Source of the DNA: Marimonas arenosa
GTDB lineage: Bacteria > Pseudomonadota > Alphaproteobacteria > Rhodobacterales > Rhodobacteraceae
Assembly (NCBI RefSeq): GCF_030848945.1
Contig: NZ_JANHAX010000008.1
Span: forward strand, 1 to 64,000
Direction: 5' to 3'
Length of the DNA stretch: 64,000 nucleotides
The notes below the pieces were generated by a model that saw only the letters and a list, made by a program, of their open reading frames with translations, did not search any database and had not been told where the DNA came from. The position numbers and the translations under genes were made by a program. Shown here in pieces: positions 35,022 through 44,715 of the stretch; the stretch's first letter is position 1, and each line of letters begins with the position of its first letter.

Positions 35022-36719
35022 GTGCGCGACATGGCGCCTGAACGCGACGGGGACATTGTTCTGGGTGACGATTTCGTCGCCCCGAATGCCACTGTCGACG
35101 ACGAGCTCAGGGTTACCCGCGAAAAACGCGGGCTGTTAGCGTTGCGCCGCTCACCGCTGGCGCGCAAGATCGTCACCTTCAACCTGATCGCGCTCAACAT
35201 CCTGGTCGCGGGCATCCTCTATCTCAACTCGTCGCGCGACGGGCTGGCGCTGCAGCGTGCCCGGGGCCTCGTCAGCGAGGCGGAACTCATCGCCGACGTG
35301 TTCGAGGCGCAGATGGACGCCGCTGCGGTGGATCTGGCCGCGGGCGACAGCATCGACGTCAATGGCACGCTGCGCGGGCTCGACATGCGCATTGGCGTGC
35401 AGGTTTTCCTGTTCGACGCTGACGGCACGCTGATCGGCACCACCGGCGGACGCGGTATCGCGTCGCCGATGGAAGAGGAGCGCGGCAACGAACCGACGGT
35501 GCTGACGGATGGTTTGACCTGGCTTTGGGACAAGGTGGCCGGGTTTTTCACTGGTCAGCGTCCCGGCAAGCCCCTGATTGCGGTCGAGGATCAGGCCAGA
35601 GCGCTGGTCGCCGGCACCCTGCGCGGCGGCGCGCAGCTGGCCCCGGGCAGCGAGGGAGAGGGCCGGGTCTATATGGTGGCCACGCCGGTCGAGCATCAGG
35701 GCCGCGCCGTGGGCGTCGTGGCGCTGGCCTCGACCTCGGGCGAGATCGACCACCTGGTGCGATTGGAACGCGAGCGGGTACTGCAGATGTTCGTGGTCGG
35801 AACGCTGGTGTCGATCGGGCTCAGCCTGGTGCTGGCGTCGACCATCGCCAACCCGCTGTCCGACCTGTCCGCCGCGGCCGAGATCGGCCGCGACCGCGAC
35901 AACCGGGGCCAAAAGACCGCGGGCGGGCGGATCCGCATCCCCGACCTGACCGCCCGGCCGGACGAGATTGGTCGTTTGTCCGGTGCGCTCAGGGGCATGG
36001 TCAGCGCGCTTTACGACCGGATCGAGGGCAACGAGCAGTTCGCCGCCGATGTGGCGCATGAGATCAAGAACCCGCTGGCCAGCCTGCGCTCGGCCGTGGG
36101 TTCGCTGCGCATGGTCAAGAAGGACGAGCAGCGGGCCAAGCTGCTCGACGTGATCGAGCATGACGTACGCCGGCTCGACCGGCTGGTGAGCGATATCTCC
36201 AACGCCTCGCGGCTTGACAGCGAACTGGTCAAGGAAGAGCAGGAAGCCTTCGACCTGATGAAGATGCTGGGCAATCTCTGCCAGTTCCTCGGCGAGGATG
36301 CGAAATCGAAGGGCATCGACTTTATCACCGACCTGCCGGACGGTGCGGTGGTGATCAGCGGGCTTGAGGCGCGGCTGGCACAGGTCTTCGTCAACCTGAT
36401 TACCAACGCGATCTCGTTCTGCGAGGACGGCGACGCCATCCGCGTCTGGGCACGGCAACGGCAGAACCGGGTGCTGGTGGTCGTCGAAGACACCGGGCCG
36501 GGCATTCCCGAAGAGGCGCTGGAGAAGGTCTTCAAGCGGTTCTATTCCGAGCGCCCCGAGGGCCAGTTCGGCAATAACTCGGGTCTCGGCCTGGCGATCT
36601 CGAAACAGATCGTCGAGGCGCATGACGGTGTGATCTGGGCCGAGAACATCCGCCCGACCGATGCCGACATCACCTCTGAACCGCTGGGTGCGCGTTTTGT
36701 CGTGGGTCTGCCGGTCTGA
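35022..36719 (+). CDS. chvG: Sensor histidine kinase ChvG
   Basis: 565 residues. GTG 35022 is 5 bases after AAAGGA and is preferred over ATG 35031. Membrane helices lie at about 50-69 and 253-275, enclosing a periplasmic sensor domain of roughly 185 residues (Stimulus-sensing/ExoN type). Then HAMP, the H-box FAADVAHEIKNPLASL with His about 346, N-box VNLITNAISFCED, G1 VVEDTGPGIPEEA and G2 NSGLGLAISKQIV. It phosphorylates ChvI. Confidence 0.95.
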   Translation: MRDMAPERDGDIVLGDDFVAPNATVDDELRVTREKRGLLALRRSPLARKIVTFNLIALNILVAGILYLNSSRDGLALQRARGLVSEAELIADVFEAQMDAAAVDLAAGDSIDVNGTLRGLDMRIGVQVFLFDADGTLIGTTGGRGIASPMEEERGNEPTVLTDGLTWLWDKVAGFFTGQRPGKPLIAVEDQARALVAGTLRGGAQLAPGSEGEGRVYMVATPVEHQGRAVGVVALASTSGEIDHLVRLERERVLQMFVVGTLVSIGLSLVLASTIANPLSDLSAAAEIGRDRDNRGQKTAGGRIRIPDLTARPDEIGRLSGALRGMVSALYDRIEGNEQFAADVAHEIKNPLASLRSAVGSLRMVKKDEQRAKLLDVIEHDVRRLDRLVSDISNASRLDSELVKEEQEAFDLMKMLGNLCQFLGEDAKSKGIDFITDLPDGAVVISGLEARLAQVFVNLITNAISFCEDGDAIRVWARQRQNRVLVVVEDTGPGIPEEALEKVFKRFYSERPEGQFGNNSGLGLAISKQIVEAHDGVIWAENIRPTDADITSEPLGARFVVGLPV

Positions 36720-36764
36720 TCCCATGCCGCGCGCCCATGCGCGACGGGCCGATGAGAGTGTCCG

Positions 36765-37184
36765 ATGACCGAGGAAATCTTGCATGCCTCCTGTGTGGCT
36801 ATCGACGGCCGGGCGGTGCTGATCCTCGGGCGTTCCGGTCGTGGCAAATCGGCGCTGGCGCTGGAACTGATGGCGCTGGGCGCGGCACTGGTCGCCGATG
36901 ACCGGGTGGAGCTACGCCGCGTGGGCGAGGCGGTAATCGCCAGTGCCCCCGAGCCGATCGCCGGGTCGATCGAGGCCCGCTTCGTCGGTATTCTCAACGC
37001 CGAGGCCGCCGGGCCCGCGCCGGTGGCGCTGGTCGTCGATCTCGATGCGGACGAGACGCAGCGGCTGCCGCCGCAGCGCAGCAAAAACCTGCTGGGACTC
37101 GCCTTGCCCCTGCTTCACAATAGTGAGACCAGACATTTCCCGGCGGCGATTCTGCAATATCTCAAGGCCGGGCGCAGTGCGTGA
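36765..37184 (+). CDS. hprK: Short HPr kinase/phosphorylase
   Basis: 139 residues, only the C-terminal catalytic domain of the Gram-positive enzyme, as usual in alphaproteobacteria. P-loop GRSGRGKS at 22-29, a [11 protein letters not shown] segment and the end [20 protein letters not shown]. It phosphorylates HPr on a serine. It overlaps the reading frame of the following gene region and lies between chvG and rapZ. Confidence 0.9.
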   Translation: MTEEILHASCVAIDGRAVLILGRSGRGKSALALELMALGAALVADDRVELRRVGEAVIASAPEPIAGSIEARFVGILNAEAAGPAPVALVVDLDADETQRLPPQRSKNLLGLALPLLHNSETRHFPAAILQYLKAGRSA

Positions 37185-37206
37185 CGAGATGGAGGTGAGC
37201 ACACCC

Positions 37207-38163
37207 ATGGCCGAGGCCGGCATGGACAGGATGGCAACGCTGCCGCGATGCGTGATGGTCACCGGGCCGTCGGGCGCCGGACGTTCGACCGCGATCCGGG
37301 TGCTCGAGGACCTCGGCTTCGAGGCGATCGACAACCTGCCGCTGAGCCTGCTGCCGCGGCTGCTGGAAGGTCCCGGCCACGGCCGGCCGATGGCGCTGGG
37401 GATCGACGCACGCAACCGCGAGTTTTCCGCCAGTGGCCTGATCGAGGTGATCGACGGCTTTTCCCGCACCTATGGCCGGCCGTTGGACCTGCTCTATCTC
37501 GACTGCCGCGAGGACGTGTTGATCCGCCGCTTTTCCGAAACCCGCCGCCGCCACCCGATGGCGCCGGCGGAAAGCCCGGCCGAAGGTATCGCCCGCGAAT
37601 TCGACCTGCTGGTACCGATCCGCGCCCGGGCCGACATTCTGATCGATACTTCCGAACTGACCCCGCACGACCTGCGCGCCGAGGTCGAACGCTGGTTCGC
37701 CGTCGACGCGGGACGCGGTCTAGCGGTGAGCGTGAACTCATTTTCCTACAAGCGCGGCCTGCCGCGGGGGATCGACATGGTGTTCGACTGCCGCTTCCTG
37801 GCGAACCCCTATTGGGACGAGGCCTTGCGCGGGCTCGACGGCACCGACGCGCGGGTTCAGAGTTATGTCGCCGGCGATCCGCGCTACGAGGCGTTTTTCG
37901 GCAAGGTACGGGAACTGACCGAGATGCTGTTGCCGGCCTATTCCGAGGAAGGCAAGGCGCATTTGTCGATCGGCTTTGGCTGCACCGGCGGACAGCACCG
38001 TTCCGTCACACTGGCGGAAAACCTGTCCAAGGCCCTTGCAGATGCCGGCTGGCAGGTGTCAATTAGACACCGCGAACTGGAGCGGCGTCAGGTCAAGACG
38101 CCGCCCTCCGCCGAGGCGACGGCGGACCAGGGCGCGGGCGAAACCGGAGGGTCACCGGCTTGA
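37207..38163 (+). CDS. rapZ: RNase adapter / nucleotide-binding protein RapZ
   Basis: 318 residues from ATG 37207, 11 bases after GGAGG; starts at 37177 (GTG), 37189 or 37231 are also in frame. P-loop GPSGAGRS near residue 20, [39 protein letters not shown], and the C-terminal [19 protein letters not shown]. In enteric bacteria RapZ guides GlmZ decay. Here it is part of the hprK-rapZ-EIIA-ptsH cluster. Confidence 0.92.
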   Translation: MAEAGMDRMATLPRCVMVTGPSGAGRSTAIRVLEDLGFEAIDNLPLSLLPRLLEGPGHGRPMALGIDARNREFSASGLIEVIDGFSRTYGRPLDLLYLDCREDVLIRRFSETRRRHPMAPAESPAEGIAREFDLLVPIRARADILIDTSELTPHDLRAEVERWFAVDAGRGLAVSVNSFSYKRGLPRGIDMVFDCRFLANPYWDEALRGLDGTDARVQSYVAGDPRYEAFFGKVRELTEMLLPAYSEEGKAHLSIGFGCTGGQHRSVTLAENLSKALADAGWQVSIRHRELERRQVKTPPSAEATADQGAGETGGSPA

Positions 38164-38555
38164 TCGGCATCGTGATCGTGGCACATGGTGGGCTGGCAGG
38201 CGAATACCTGGCCGCGATGGAACACGTGGTCGGCCGCCAGCAGGGCGTGCGGGCGGTGGCGATTGCGGCCGACTGCGACCGCGGTGAGAAACAGGCTGAA
38301 ATTTGCCGCGCGGCGGATGAGGTCGACCGAGGTGACGGGGTGATCGTCGTGGTCGACATGTTCGGTGGCTCGCCCTCGAACCTGTCGTTGATGGCCTGCG
38401 CCCATGAAAACCGCCGCATCCTCTACGGGGCCAACTTGCCGATGCTGATAAAGCTTGCGAAATCTCGCCATCTGAGCGTATCCGAAGCGGCGCGCTTGGC
38501 GATGGATGCCGGGCGCAAGTATATTGACAGCCAGACCATCAGCGCCGAATCCTGA
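38160..38555 (+). CDS. PTS EIIA component of the mannose family (regulatory)
   Basis: 131 residues. The only sensible start is TTG 38160, overlapping the rapZ stop (TTGA), which gives [20 protein letters not shown]. Phosphoacceptor His is residue 9. [13 protein letters not shown] and [12 protein letters not shown] are the other conserved EIIA-Man elements. No IIB/IIC transport genes are near, so the role is regulatory, receiving phosphate from HPr. Confidence 0.92.
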   Translation: MIGIVIVAHGGLAGEYLAAMEHVVGRQQGVRAVAIAADCDRGEKQAEICRAADEVDRGDGVIVVVDMFGGSPSNLSLMACAHENRRILYGANLPMLIKLAKSRHLSVSEAARLAMDAGRKYIDSQTISAES

Positions 38556-38561
38556 GGCCCC

Positions 38562-38840
38562 ATGACCGAGACCACGCTGCGCCAGCTGAAGATCATCAAT
38601 GAAAAAGGCCTGCATGCCCGGGCATCAGCCAAGCTGGTCGAAGTGGTGGAAGGCTTCGACGCCCATGCCGAGATCAGCCGTGACGGTGTCAGCGCCAGCG
38701 GCGACAGCATCATGGGGCTTTTGATGTTGGCAGCGCCAAAAGGAAGCACTATTGACGTTCAGACGTCCGGACCGGACGCCGAGGCGCTGGCGGAGGCCTT
38801 GGAAGCCCTGGTGGCCGACCGGTTCGGAGAAGACAGCTGA
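38562..38840 (+). CDS. ptsH: Phosphocarrier protein HPr
   Basis: 92 residues. Active-site His18 in EKGLHARASAKLVEV, and the regulatory serine in SGDSIMGLLMLAA that HprK would phosphorylate. It ends the chvI-chvG-hprK-rapZ-EIIA-ptsH cluster, a regulatory PTS without sugar permease. Confidence 0.95.
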   Translation: MTETTLRQLKIINEKGLHARASAKLVEVVEGFDAHAEISRDGVSASGDSIMGLLMLAAPKGSTIDVQTSGPDAEALAEALEALVADRFGEDS

Positions 38841-38887
38841 CGGCGTGCCACATGCGGGCACGCATGCGAGAAGCGGGGTGAGTCCGG

Positions 38888-39793
38888 GTGGTGGACAGTT
38901 ACCGTGAGACGACGAAGATCCAGCCGGCGCTCGGTGCCGAGCCCACAGGCGTGTCGGGCGCTGCCGGGCCGATCCGGCATGATCGGCGCGCGCTGACCTA
39001 CGCCAATTCTTTCGACAGCCCGCTGAAATCGACCGCCATCCGGACCCTCGAATGGATGACCGGCAAGTTGACGATCATCCGCATGGTGCGCGAATTCGAA
39101 CGCCGCGGTGCGCCGCGTGGCCAGGCCTTCTGGTCCGCCGCGCTGGATGTGATGGGCATCGACCGGATGACCCCGCGCGAGCAGCTTGCGCGTATCCCGA
39201 AAGAGGGGCCGGTGGTGGTCGTCGCCAACCATCCGCATGGGCTGACCGACGGGATGATCCTGGCCGATCTGATCGGTCGGGTGCGGGACGACTACCGCAT
39301 CCTCACCCGGGCACTGCTGACCGGCATCGACGAGGTCGCGTCGTCCTACATGATCCCGGTGCCATTTCCCTATGAACCTGACGCGCAGCAGAAATTCGTC
39401 GAAATGCGGCGCCAGGCGATGGCGCATCTGAAGCAGGGCGGGTTGGTGACGCTGTTCCCCTCGGGCGTGGTGGCCTCGTCCGACTCGATGTTCGGACCCG
39501 TCATCGAGCGCGAGTGGAATGTGTTCACCGCCCAGATGATCCGCCGTTCGGGCGCGCAGGTGGTGCCGGTACGCTTTACCGGGGCGAATACCCGCGCCTA
39601 CCAGATCGCCAACCGGGTGTCGGCGACGCTGCGCCAGGGGTTGCTGCTGCATGAAATCGTGAAAAGCTGCAACAGGCCGCACGCGCCGGTGGTGGGTCAT
39701 CCGATCGGGTCGGAGCGGCACGCGATGCTGGAAAGCGATCCGCGCGGCTTCATGGCCTGGCTGAGAGAGCACACGCTGTCGCTGGACGGCTGA
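38888..39793 (+). CDS. PlsC-like lysophospholipid acyltransferase family protein
   Basis: 301 residues from a GTG start (a second GTG follows directly). The acyltransferase motif I is NHPHGLTDGM (H-x5-D type), followed by IPVPFPYEPDA, FPSGVVASSDSMFGP (motif III) and VVPVRFTGANTRAY. This is the hemolysin-like/OlsA branch found after ptsH in many relatives. It probably acylates a lysophospholipid or lyso-ornithine lipid at the membrane; substrate not fixed by the sequence. Confidence 0.82.
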   Translation: MVDSYRETTKIQPALGAEPTGVSGAAGPIRHDRRALTYANSFDSPLKSTAIRTLEWMTGKLTIIRMVREFERRGAPRGQAFWSAALDVMGIDRMTPREQLARIPKEGPVVVVANHPHGLTDGMILADLIGRVRDDYRILTRALLTGIDEVASSYMIPVPFPYEPDAQQKFVEMRRQAMAHLKQGGLVTLFPSGVVASSDSMFGPVIEREWNVFTAQMIRRSGAQVVPVRFTGANTRAYQIANRVSATLRQGLLLHEIVKSCNRPHAPVVGHPIGSERHAMLESDPRGFMAWLREHTLSLDG

Positions 39794-39986
39794 GCCGGGG
39801 CGGCGCGGCGTATTTTTTTTCATGTGGATCGGCGGCGCCTTTTGCCAGCGGTTGGACCGTTGGTTGAGGAAGGACGCCTTCGGTGAGGATTTTTTGGCAA
39901 GATGAAGAGATCTTGTGTCGCATTCGGGCGAAAAATCCGGTGAAACTCGGGGCAGAGTTGCCGGGAATACGACGGAGGGGAGAGCC

Positions 39987-40904
39987 ATGCCGCTGACCAT
40001 GAACCGCGAGGTCTTCATCACGTGTGCCGTAACCGGATCGGGTGGCACGCAGGACCGCAGCCCGCACGTGCCGCGGTCCCCCAAGGAGATCGCCGAGAGC
40101 GCCATCGACGCCGCCCGCGCCGGTGCCGCCGTGGTGCATTGTCATGTCCGCGATCCCGAGACCGGGGCACCGTCGCGCCGGCTTGATCATTACCGCGAAG
40201 TGACCGAGCGCATCCGCGAGGCCGAGGTCGACGTGGTGCTGAACCTGACCGCGGGCATGGGCGGCGACATGGTCTTTGGATCACCCGAGAGCCCGCTGCC
40301 ATTGCGTGACGACGGTACCGACATGATCGGCGCGGCCGAGCGAGTGGAGCATGTCAAGCAATGCCTGCCCGAGATCTGCACGCTGGATTGCGGCACGATG
40401 AATTTCGCCGAAGCCGACTACGTGATGACCAACACGCCCGGCATGCTGCAGGCGATGGGGCGGATGATGACGCATCTGGGCGTGAAACCCGAGATCGAGG
40501 CGTTCGACACCGGCCACCTGTGGTATGCCAAGCAGCTGGTGAAAGACGGGGTGCTGGACAGCCCGGCGCTGGTGCAGCTCTGCATGGGGGTGCCCTGGGG
40601 CGCGCCGGATGATCTCAACACGTTCATGGCGATGGTCAACAACGTGCCCGACGACTGGACGTTTTCGGCGTTTTCGCTGGGGCGCAACCAGATGGCCTAT
40701 GTCGCGGCCTCGGTTCTGGCCGGCGGTAACGTGCGGGTGGGGCTCGAGGACAACCTGTGGCTCGACAAAGGGGTTCTGGCGACCAATGCCCAACTGGTCG
40801 ACCGCGCCGTGGGCATCATCGAAGGCATGGGCGCGCGGGTGATCGGGCCCGAGGAGGCAAGGGCCAAGCTGGGGCTGACCAAGCGGGCGCCGGAGGCGGC
40901 ATGA
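39987..40904 (+). CDS. cdhC: BKACE-family 3-dehydrocarnitine cleavage enzyme
   Basis: 305 residues from ATG 39987 with GGAGGGG upstream. Beta-keto acid cleavage enzyme fold: ITCAVTGSGGTQ, the metal-binding HCHVRDPETG, NLTAGMGGDM, the EIEAFDTGHL glutamate segment and VRVGLEDNLWLDKGV. In carnitine degradation it cleaves 3-dehydrocarnitine with acetyl-CoA to betainyl-CoA and acetoacetate. The neighbours encode the dehydrogenase and thioesterase for the preceding and following steps. Confidence 0.9.
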   Translation: MPLTMNREVFITCAVTGSGGTQDRSPHVPRSPKEIAESAIDAARAGAAVVHCHVRDPETGAPSRRLDHYREVTERIREAEVDVVLNLTAGMGGDMVFGSPESPLPLRDDGTDMIGAAERVEHVKQCLPEICTLDCGTMNFAEADYVMTNTPGMLQAMGRMMTHLGVKPEIEAFDTGHLWYAKQLVKDGVLDSPALVQLCMGVPWGAPDDLNTFMAMVNNVPDDWTFSAFSLGRNQMAYVAASVLAGGNVRVGLEDNLWLDKGVLATNAQLVDRAVGIIEGMGARVIGPEEARAKLGLTKRAPEAA

Positions 40905-41359
40905 AAACGGCCTTCGCGGCGGCCATGCTGGCGTTTCTGGCAGCCTGCGTGCCGGTCGGGAACAGCAACACCGCACGGGACAGGACGGTGCCGATGGCCA
41001 GTCAGGTCGACGCCACGGCGGTTCGGCTCAGCGGCGATTGGGTGGTGCGGACAAGTTTTTCCGAAACCGCCCGCCCAGGCGAGCGCTTGCGTCTGCGACG
41101 GGGCCAGGGCGGGGCGCTGTGGCTGGACGACATCGCCCTGCCGGCACGGGGGCAGGGGCGGTTTGGCGGCGCGGGCGGCAGTCCGGAGTGGTGGGTGTTG
41201 TGGCTTGATGCCGACAACCGCACCGCCGCCATTGGCACGCCGGGAGGCGAGTTCGGCTGGATCATGGACCGCAAGGCCAGGGGCGGCATGGACCGGATCA
41301 GGGCGGCCAAGGAGATCATGCAATGGTCGGGCTATGATATGGCCCGCGCAACGGAGTGA
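40901..41359 (+). CDS. Lipocalin-like lipoprotein in the carnitine operon
   Basis: 152 residues, four-base overlap with cdhC. Signal peptide with lipobox LAAC (Cys about 16), then a small beta-rich domain: GDWVVRTSFSETARPGERLR, WWVLWLDADNRTAAIGTPGG, EFGWIMDRK and a C-terminal helix (RIRAAKEIMQWSGYDM). This is lipocalin-like. Its tight coupling to carnitine catabolic genes suggests ligand binding in the periplasm, but this is inferred. Confidence 0.75.
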   Translation: MKTAFAAAMLAFLAACVPVGNSNTARDRTVPMASQVDATAVRLSGDWVVRTSFSETARPGERLRLRRGQGGALWLDDIALPARGQGRFGGAGGSPEWWVLWLDADNRTAAIGTPGGEFGWIMDRKARGGMDRIRAAKEIMQWSGYDMARATE

Positions 41360-42840
41360 TGCGAATGGGACAGGTTGCGGCGATCATCGGCGGCGGCGTG
41401 ATCGGGGGCGGCTGGGCGGCGCGGTTTGCGCTCAATGGCTGGGCGGTGCGGGTGTTCGACCCGGACCCCGAGGCAAGCCGGAAGATCGGCGAGGTGTTGG
41501 AGAATGCCCGGCGCTCGCTGCCGGGGCTGGGCAACGTAGCGCTGCCGCAGGAGGGCGTCATCAGCTTCCATCCGACCGTGGCCGAGGCAGTCGCGGGCGC
41601 GGCCTGGGTGCAGGAAAGCGTGCCCGAGCGGCTGGAGTCGAAACAGAAGGTTTATGCCGAGATCATGGCGCATGTGGGCGACGAGACCATCGTCGGGTCG
41701 TCGACCTCGGGCTACAAGCCCAGCGAATTGCAGGCCGGGCAGCCGCGGGCCGAGCAGATCGTGGTGACACACCCGTTCAACCCGGTCTATCTCCTGCCGC
41801 TGGTGGAGTTGGTGACGACACCGATCAACCACGATGTCCTGATCGCGCGGGCCAAGGACATCCTGACCACGCTGGGCATGTTCCCGTTGCATCTGAAACA
41901 CGAGATCGACGCGCATGTCGCCGACCGGTTCCTCGAGGCGGTTTGGCGCGAGGCGCTGTGGCTGGTCAAGGACGGCATCGCCACCACCGAAGAAATCGAC
42001 AATGCCATCCGCTATGGCTTTGGCCTGCGCTGGGCGCAGATGGGATTGTTCGAGACCTATCGGATCGCCGGGGGCGAGGCCGGGATGCGGCATTTCATTT
42101 CGCAATTCGGCCCGGCGCTGCAATGGCCCTGGACCAAGCTGATGGATGTACCCGAGCTGACCGACGAGCTGATCGACATGATCGCCGAGCAGTCGGATGC
42201 GCAGTCGGGGCATTATTCGATCCGCGAGTTGGAACGGATCCGCGACGCCAACCTGGTCAGCAAGATCCGCGGGCTCTATCGTACCGACTGGGGTGCGGGG
42301 GCGATCCAGCGCAAGCATGACCGGGTGATCGAGACGGCGGCCGGGCTGAAGCGCCACGTCGATGAGCTCGACGACCTGAGCCAGCCGGTGCTGACGGCGC
42401 ACCGGGCGGTGCCGCTGGAGTGGCTCGACTATAATGGCCACATGACCGAGAGCCGGTACCTGGAAGCCTTTGCGGATGCCACCGACCGGTTCATGCTTAT
42501 GATTGGTTGCGACGAGCAGTACATCGCCCATGGCGGCAGCTATTTCACCGCCGAGACTCATATACGTCATATTGACGAGGCTCATGCCGGCGCAATCATC
42601 ATCATCCGCACCCAGGTGCTCCAGGGCGAGGGCAAGAAGATGCACCTGTTCCACGAGATGCGCGAGGGCACGCGGCTGGTGGCGACCGGCGAGCATTTCC
42701 TGCTGCATGTCAGCCTTGAGAGCCGCCGGTCGGAGCCGCCGGCGCCGCATGTCGAGGCCGCGCTGATCAAGGTGGCCGAGGCCCACGCCGCGCTGCCGCG
42801 ACCGGAGGGCGCAGGGCAGTCGATCGGCGCCAAGACATGA
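41359..42840 (+). CDS. L-carnitine dehydrogenase fused to a hotdog thioesterase
   Basis: 493 residues from ATG 41359 (the start shares one base with the upstream stop). Residues 1 to about 320 are a 3-hydroxyacyl-CoA dehydrogenase-type domain with the NAD motif GGGVIGGGW (about 11-19), VQESVPERLESKQKVY and VTHPFNPVYLLPLVELV. Residues about 345-480 form a hotdog thioesterase (EWLDYNGHMTESRYLEAFAD). This joins the activities called CdhA and CdhB in Pseudomonas: carnitine oxidation and hydrolysis of betainyl-CoA to glycine betaine. The fusion is known from rhizobial LcdH. Confidence 0.9.
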   Translation: MRMGQVAAIIGGGVIGGGWAARFALNGWAVRVFDPDPEASRKIGEVLENARRSLPGLGNVALPQEGVISFHPTVAEAVAGAAWVQESVPERLESKQKVYAEIMAHVGDETIVGSSTSGYKPSELQAGQPRAEQIVVTHPFNPVYLLPLVELVTTPINHDVLIARAKDILTTLGMFPLHLKHEIDAHVADRFLEAVWREALWLVKDGIATTEEIDNAIRYGFGLRWAQMGLFETYRIAGGEAGMRHFISQFGPALQWPWTKLMDVPELTDELIDMIAEQSDAQSGHYSIRELERIRDANLVSKIRGLYRTDWGAGAIQRKHDRVIETAAGLKRHVDELDDLSQPVLTAHRAVPLEWLDYNGHMTESRYLEAFADATDRFMLMIGCDEQYIAHGGSYFTAETHIRHIDEAHAGAIIIIRTQVLQGEGKKMHLFHEMREGTRLVATGEHFLLHVSLESRRSEPPAPHVEAALIKVAEAHAALPRPEGAGQSIGAKT

Positions 42841-43592
42841 CCCGGGTGCTGGTTACCGGCGGCGGTTCGGGCATCGGTCGGGCGATTGCCGAGCGTTTCG
42901 ATGCGGGTGGCTGGGAGGTGTGGGTCACGGATATCGACGCGGACCTGCTGGAGGGGGCGCCCAGGCACTGGGTGACGCATGTCTGTGATGCTGCAGATGA
43001 GGCCGGGATGCGGGATGTTTTCGCGGCGGTGGAAGCGGCCGGGGGCCTTGAAACGCTTTGTGCCAATGCCGGAATCGCCGGGCCCACCGCCCTGATCGAG
43101 AAGGTCGATCTCGAGGACTGGCGCAGATGCGTCAGCGTCAACCTTGAAGGGGCGTTTCTGGCGGCGAAATACGCCGCGCCGCTGATGAAGGCGGCGGGTC
43201 GCGGCAGTGTCTGCCTCACCTCGTCGACCGCGGGCCAGCATGGCTATCCCAACCGCGCGCCCTATGCCGCGGCGAAATGGGCGGTCATCGGCCTGATGAA
43301 GACGCTGGCGATGGAGCTTGGCCCACATGGGGTCCGTGCCAATGCGATCTGTCCGGGCGCGGTGGACGGCCCGCGGATGGAGGGCGTGCTGGCGCGCGAG
43401 GCCGCAGCCAAGGGGATGACGCGTGAGGCGGTCTATGCCGGCTACGCCGCGGGCACTTCGATGCGGACCTGGGTCGAGGCTCGCGATATCGGCGAGATGG
43501 CGTTTTTCCTGGCCTCGACGGCAGCGCGCTATGTCTCGGGGCAGGTGATCGCCGTCGATGGCCATACCGAGAACCCTGACCCGAAGCCGTGA
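42837..43592 (+). CDS. SDR-family oxidoreductase in the carnitine operon
   Basis: 251 residues, four-base overlap with the fusion gene. Classical SDR: TGGGSGIGRAIA at 8-19, the NAG motif in LCANAGIAGP, and catalytic Ser-Tyr-Lys in TSSTAGQHGYPNRAPYAAAK. The most likely substrate is acetoacetate or another 3-keto/hydroxy acid produced by the operon (a hydroxybutyrate-type dehydrogenase), but the sequence does not decide. Confidence 0.83.
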   Translation: MTRVLVTGGGSGIGRAIAERFDAGGWEVWVTDIDADLLEGAPRHWVTHVCDAADEAGMRDVFAAVEAAGGLETLCANAGIAGPTALIEKVDLEDWRRCVSVNLEGAFLAAKYAAPLMKAAGRGSVCLTSSTAGQHGYPNRAPYAAAKWAVIGLMKTLAMELGPHGVRANAICPGAVDGPRMEGVLAREAAAKGMTREAVYAGYAAGTSMRTWVEARDIGEMAFFLASTAARYVSGQVIAVDGHTENPDPKP

Positions 43593-43750
43593 TCCGGTAA
43601 CGGGGGACAACAAGTTCCTGTTGTGTCAGGGGCGGTGCGGTGTCTTGGGTTTGGTCCGGCCACCGGCTCCCCGGATTGGCGACGCAGCCTGGCGAGCACT
43701 CGTGTGTTGGGGCACAACCTTCCGTCAACTACGTGAAGCCTGCGCCGCGC

Positions 43751-44614
43751 TCAGTTGGAAAGCGACGCCGCAAGCCGGGAGATGTAAGTCGGGACGTCGC
43801 GGGCCGGGACCGTCGCTTCGCGTACCAGCTGGTCGAAATGGGTGGTGAAGGCCGATATCCGCTCGGTATCGCGGAAGGCGAGGTAGTAGCGGCCCATGTA
43901 GAGCACGGCGAGGCGGGGGCCAAAGACCGAAAGCGCGGCGGAAAACAACCGGCGCGCGTCGAACAGATAGAGGCGGAGGCGCGGGTAGAGCTGATCGTGC
44001 AGCGCCGCCATGCGCGAGAGCTGGTCGCGGCGCAGGTCGGGCGAGAGACCGCGATAGTAGCCGTCGGCCGCGGCGAAGCTGTCGAGCTCGTGTAGCGGCA
44101 GGGCGATTTCGTAGTCCGACTGTGACTGGCGCATCCAGGTCAGCCGGTCTTCGGAGGCGTTGATTGCCTGGGTGGTGGTACGGCCGAGATGCGGCGAATA
44201 CTCCCATTCCAGCATCGCACGGGTCTTCAGCATGTCAGGCAGTGCCGCCGGAACGTGGCGGATCTTCATGCCGTCGCTCTCTTCATGCCAGTCGAAGATC
44301 TGTTCGTCGACCAGCGCGCGTGGCGCCTCGGTCAGGGTCAGAGCGTTGGCCAGAAGGTTGGCCGCGGTTTCCGGGCGGTCCGACAGCGACAGGAGCCAAT
44401 CGGCCGATACGCCCAACGCCGAGGCGCATTCTCCGACCACTTGGGCATTAGGCAGGCGTGCGCCCACGTCCTTGAGAAGCTGGGAGACGGTCGAGCGGTC
44501 GACGCCGATGGCGCGGGCCAGCGCGCTTTGACTGATACCGGTGCGGGCCATTGCCGCGGACAGGCGGGTGCGGAACTGGGCGGCGCGGGTGCGTTTGTCG
44601 AGTTTATGTGGCAT
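43751..44614 (-). CDS. XRE-family transcriptional regulator
   Basis: 287 residues. N-terminal helix-turn-helix (ISQSALARAIGVDRSTVSQL, VVGECASALGVSADWLLSLS), then a roughly 200-residue C-terminal domain of unknown type with LEWEYSPHLGRTTTQAINAS, YEIALPLHELDSFAAADGYY and RRLFSAALSVFGPRLAVLYM. It faces the carnitine operon from downstream and could regulate it, though it may be unrelated. Confidence 0.78.
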   Translation of the reverse strand: MPHKLDKRTRAAQFRTRLSAAMARTGISQSALARAIGVDRSTVSQLLKDVGARLPNAQVVGECASALGVSADWLLSLSDRPETAANLLANALTLTEAPRALVDEQIFDWHEESDGMKIRHVPAALPDMLKTRAMLEWEYSPHLGRTTTQAINASEDRLTWMRQSQSDYEIALPLHELDSFAAADGYYRGLSPDLRRDQLSRMAALHDQLYPRLRLYLFDARRLFSAALSVFGPRLAVLYMGRYYLAFRDTERISAFTTHFDQLVREATVPARDVPTYISRLAASLSN

Positions 44615-44715
44615 ATGGTGATAAATATCACGATTGCAGAGAATTGTTAATCATATCCGCAATGGGCGGACGGCGCAGGAGGATGTAACGGTTTCGTGAT
44701 GTCAAAGGGAAACGG

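Noticed and set aside
38759..40105. 448-codon minus-strand open frame over ptsH, the acyltransferase and cdhC
   Set aside because: Antisense to three well-supported genes.
41332..42786. 484-codon minus-strand open frame
   Set aside because: Antisense to the carnitine dehydrogenase-thioesterase fusion, whose motifs are complete.
43607..43627. Terminator after the SDR gene
   Set aside because: A 6-bp ACAACA/TGTTGT pairing is too weak and is not followed by a T-run.
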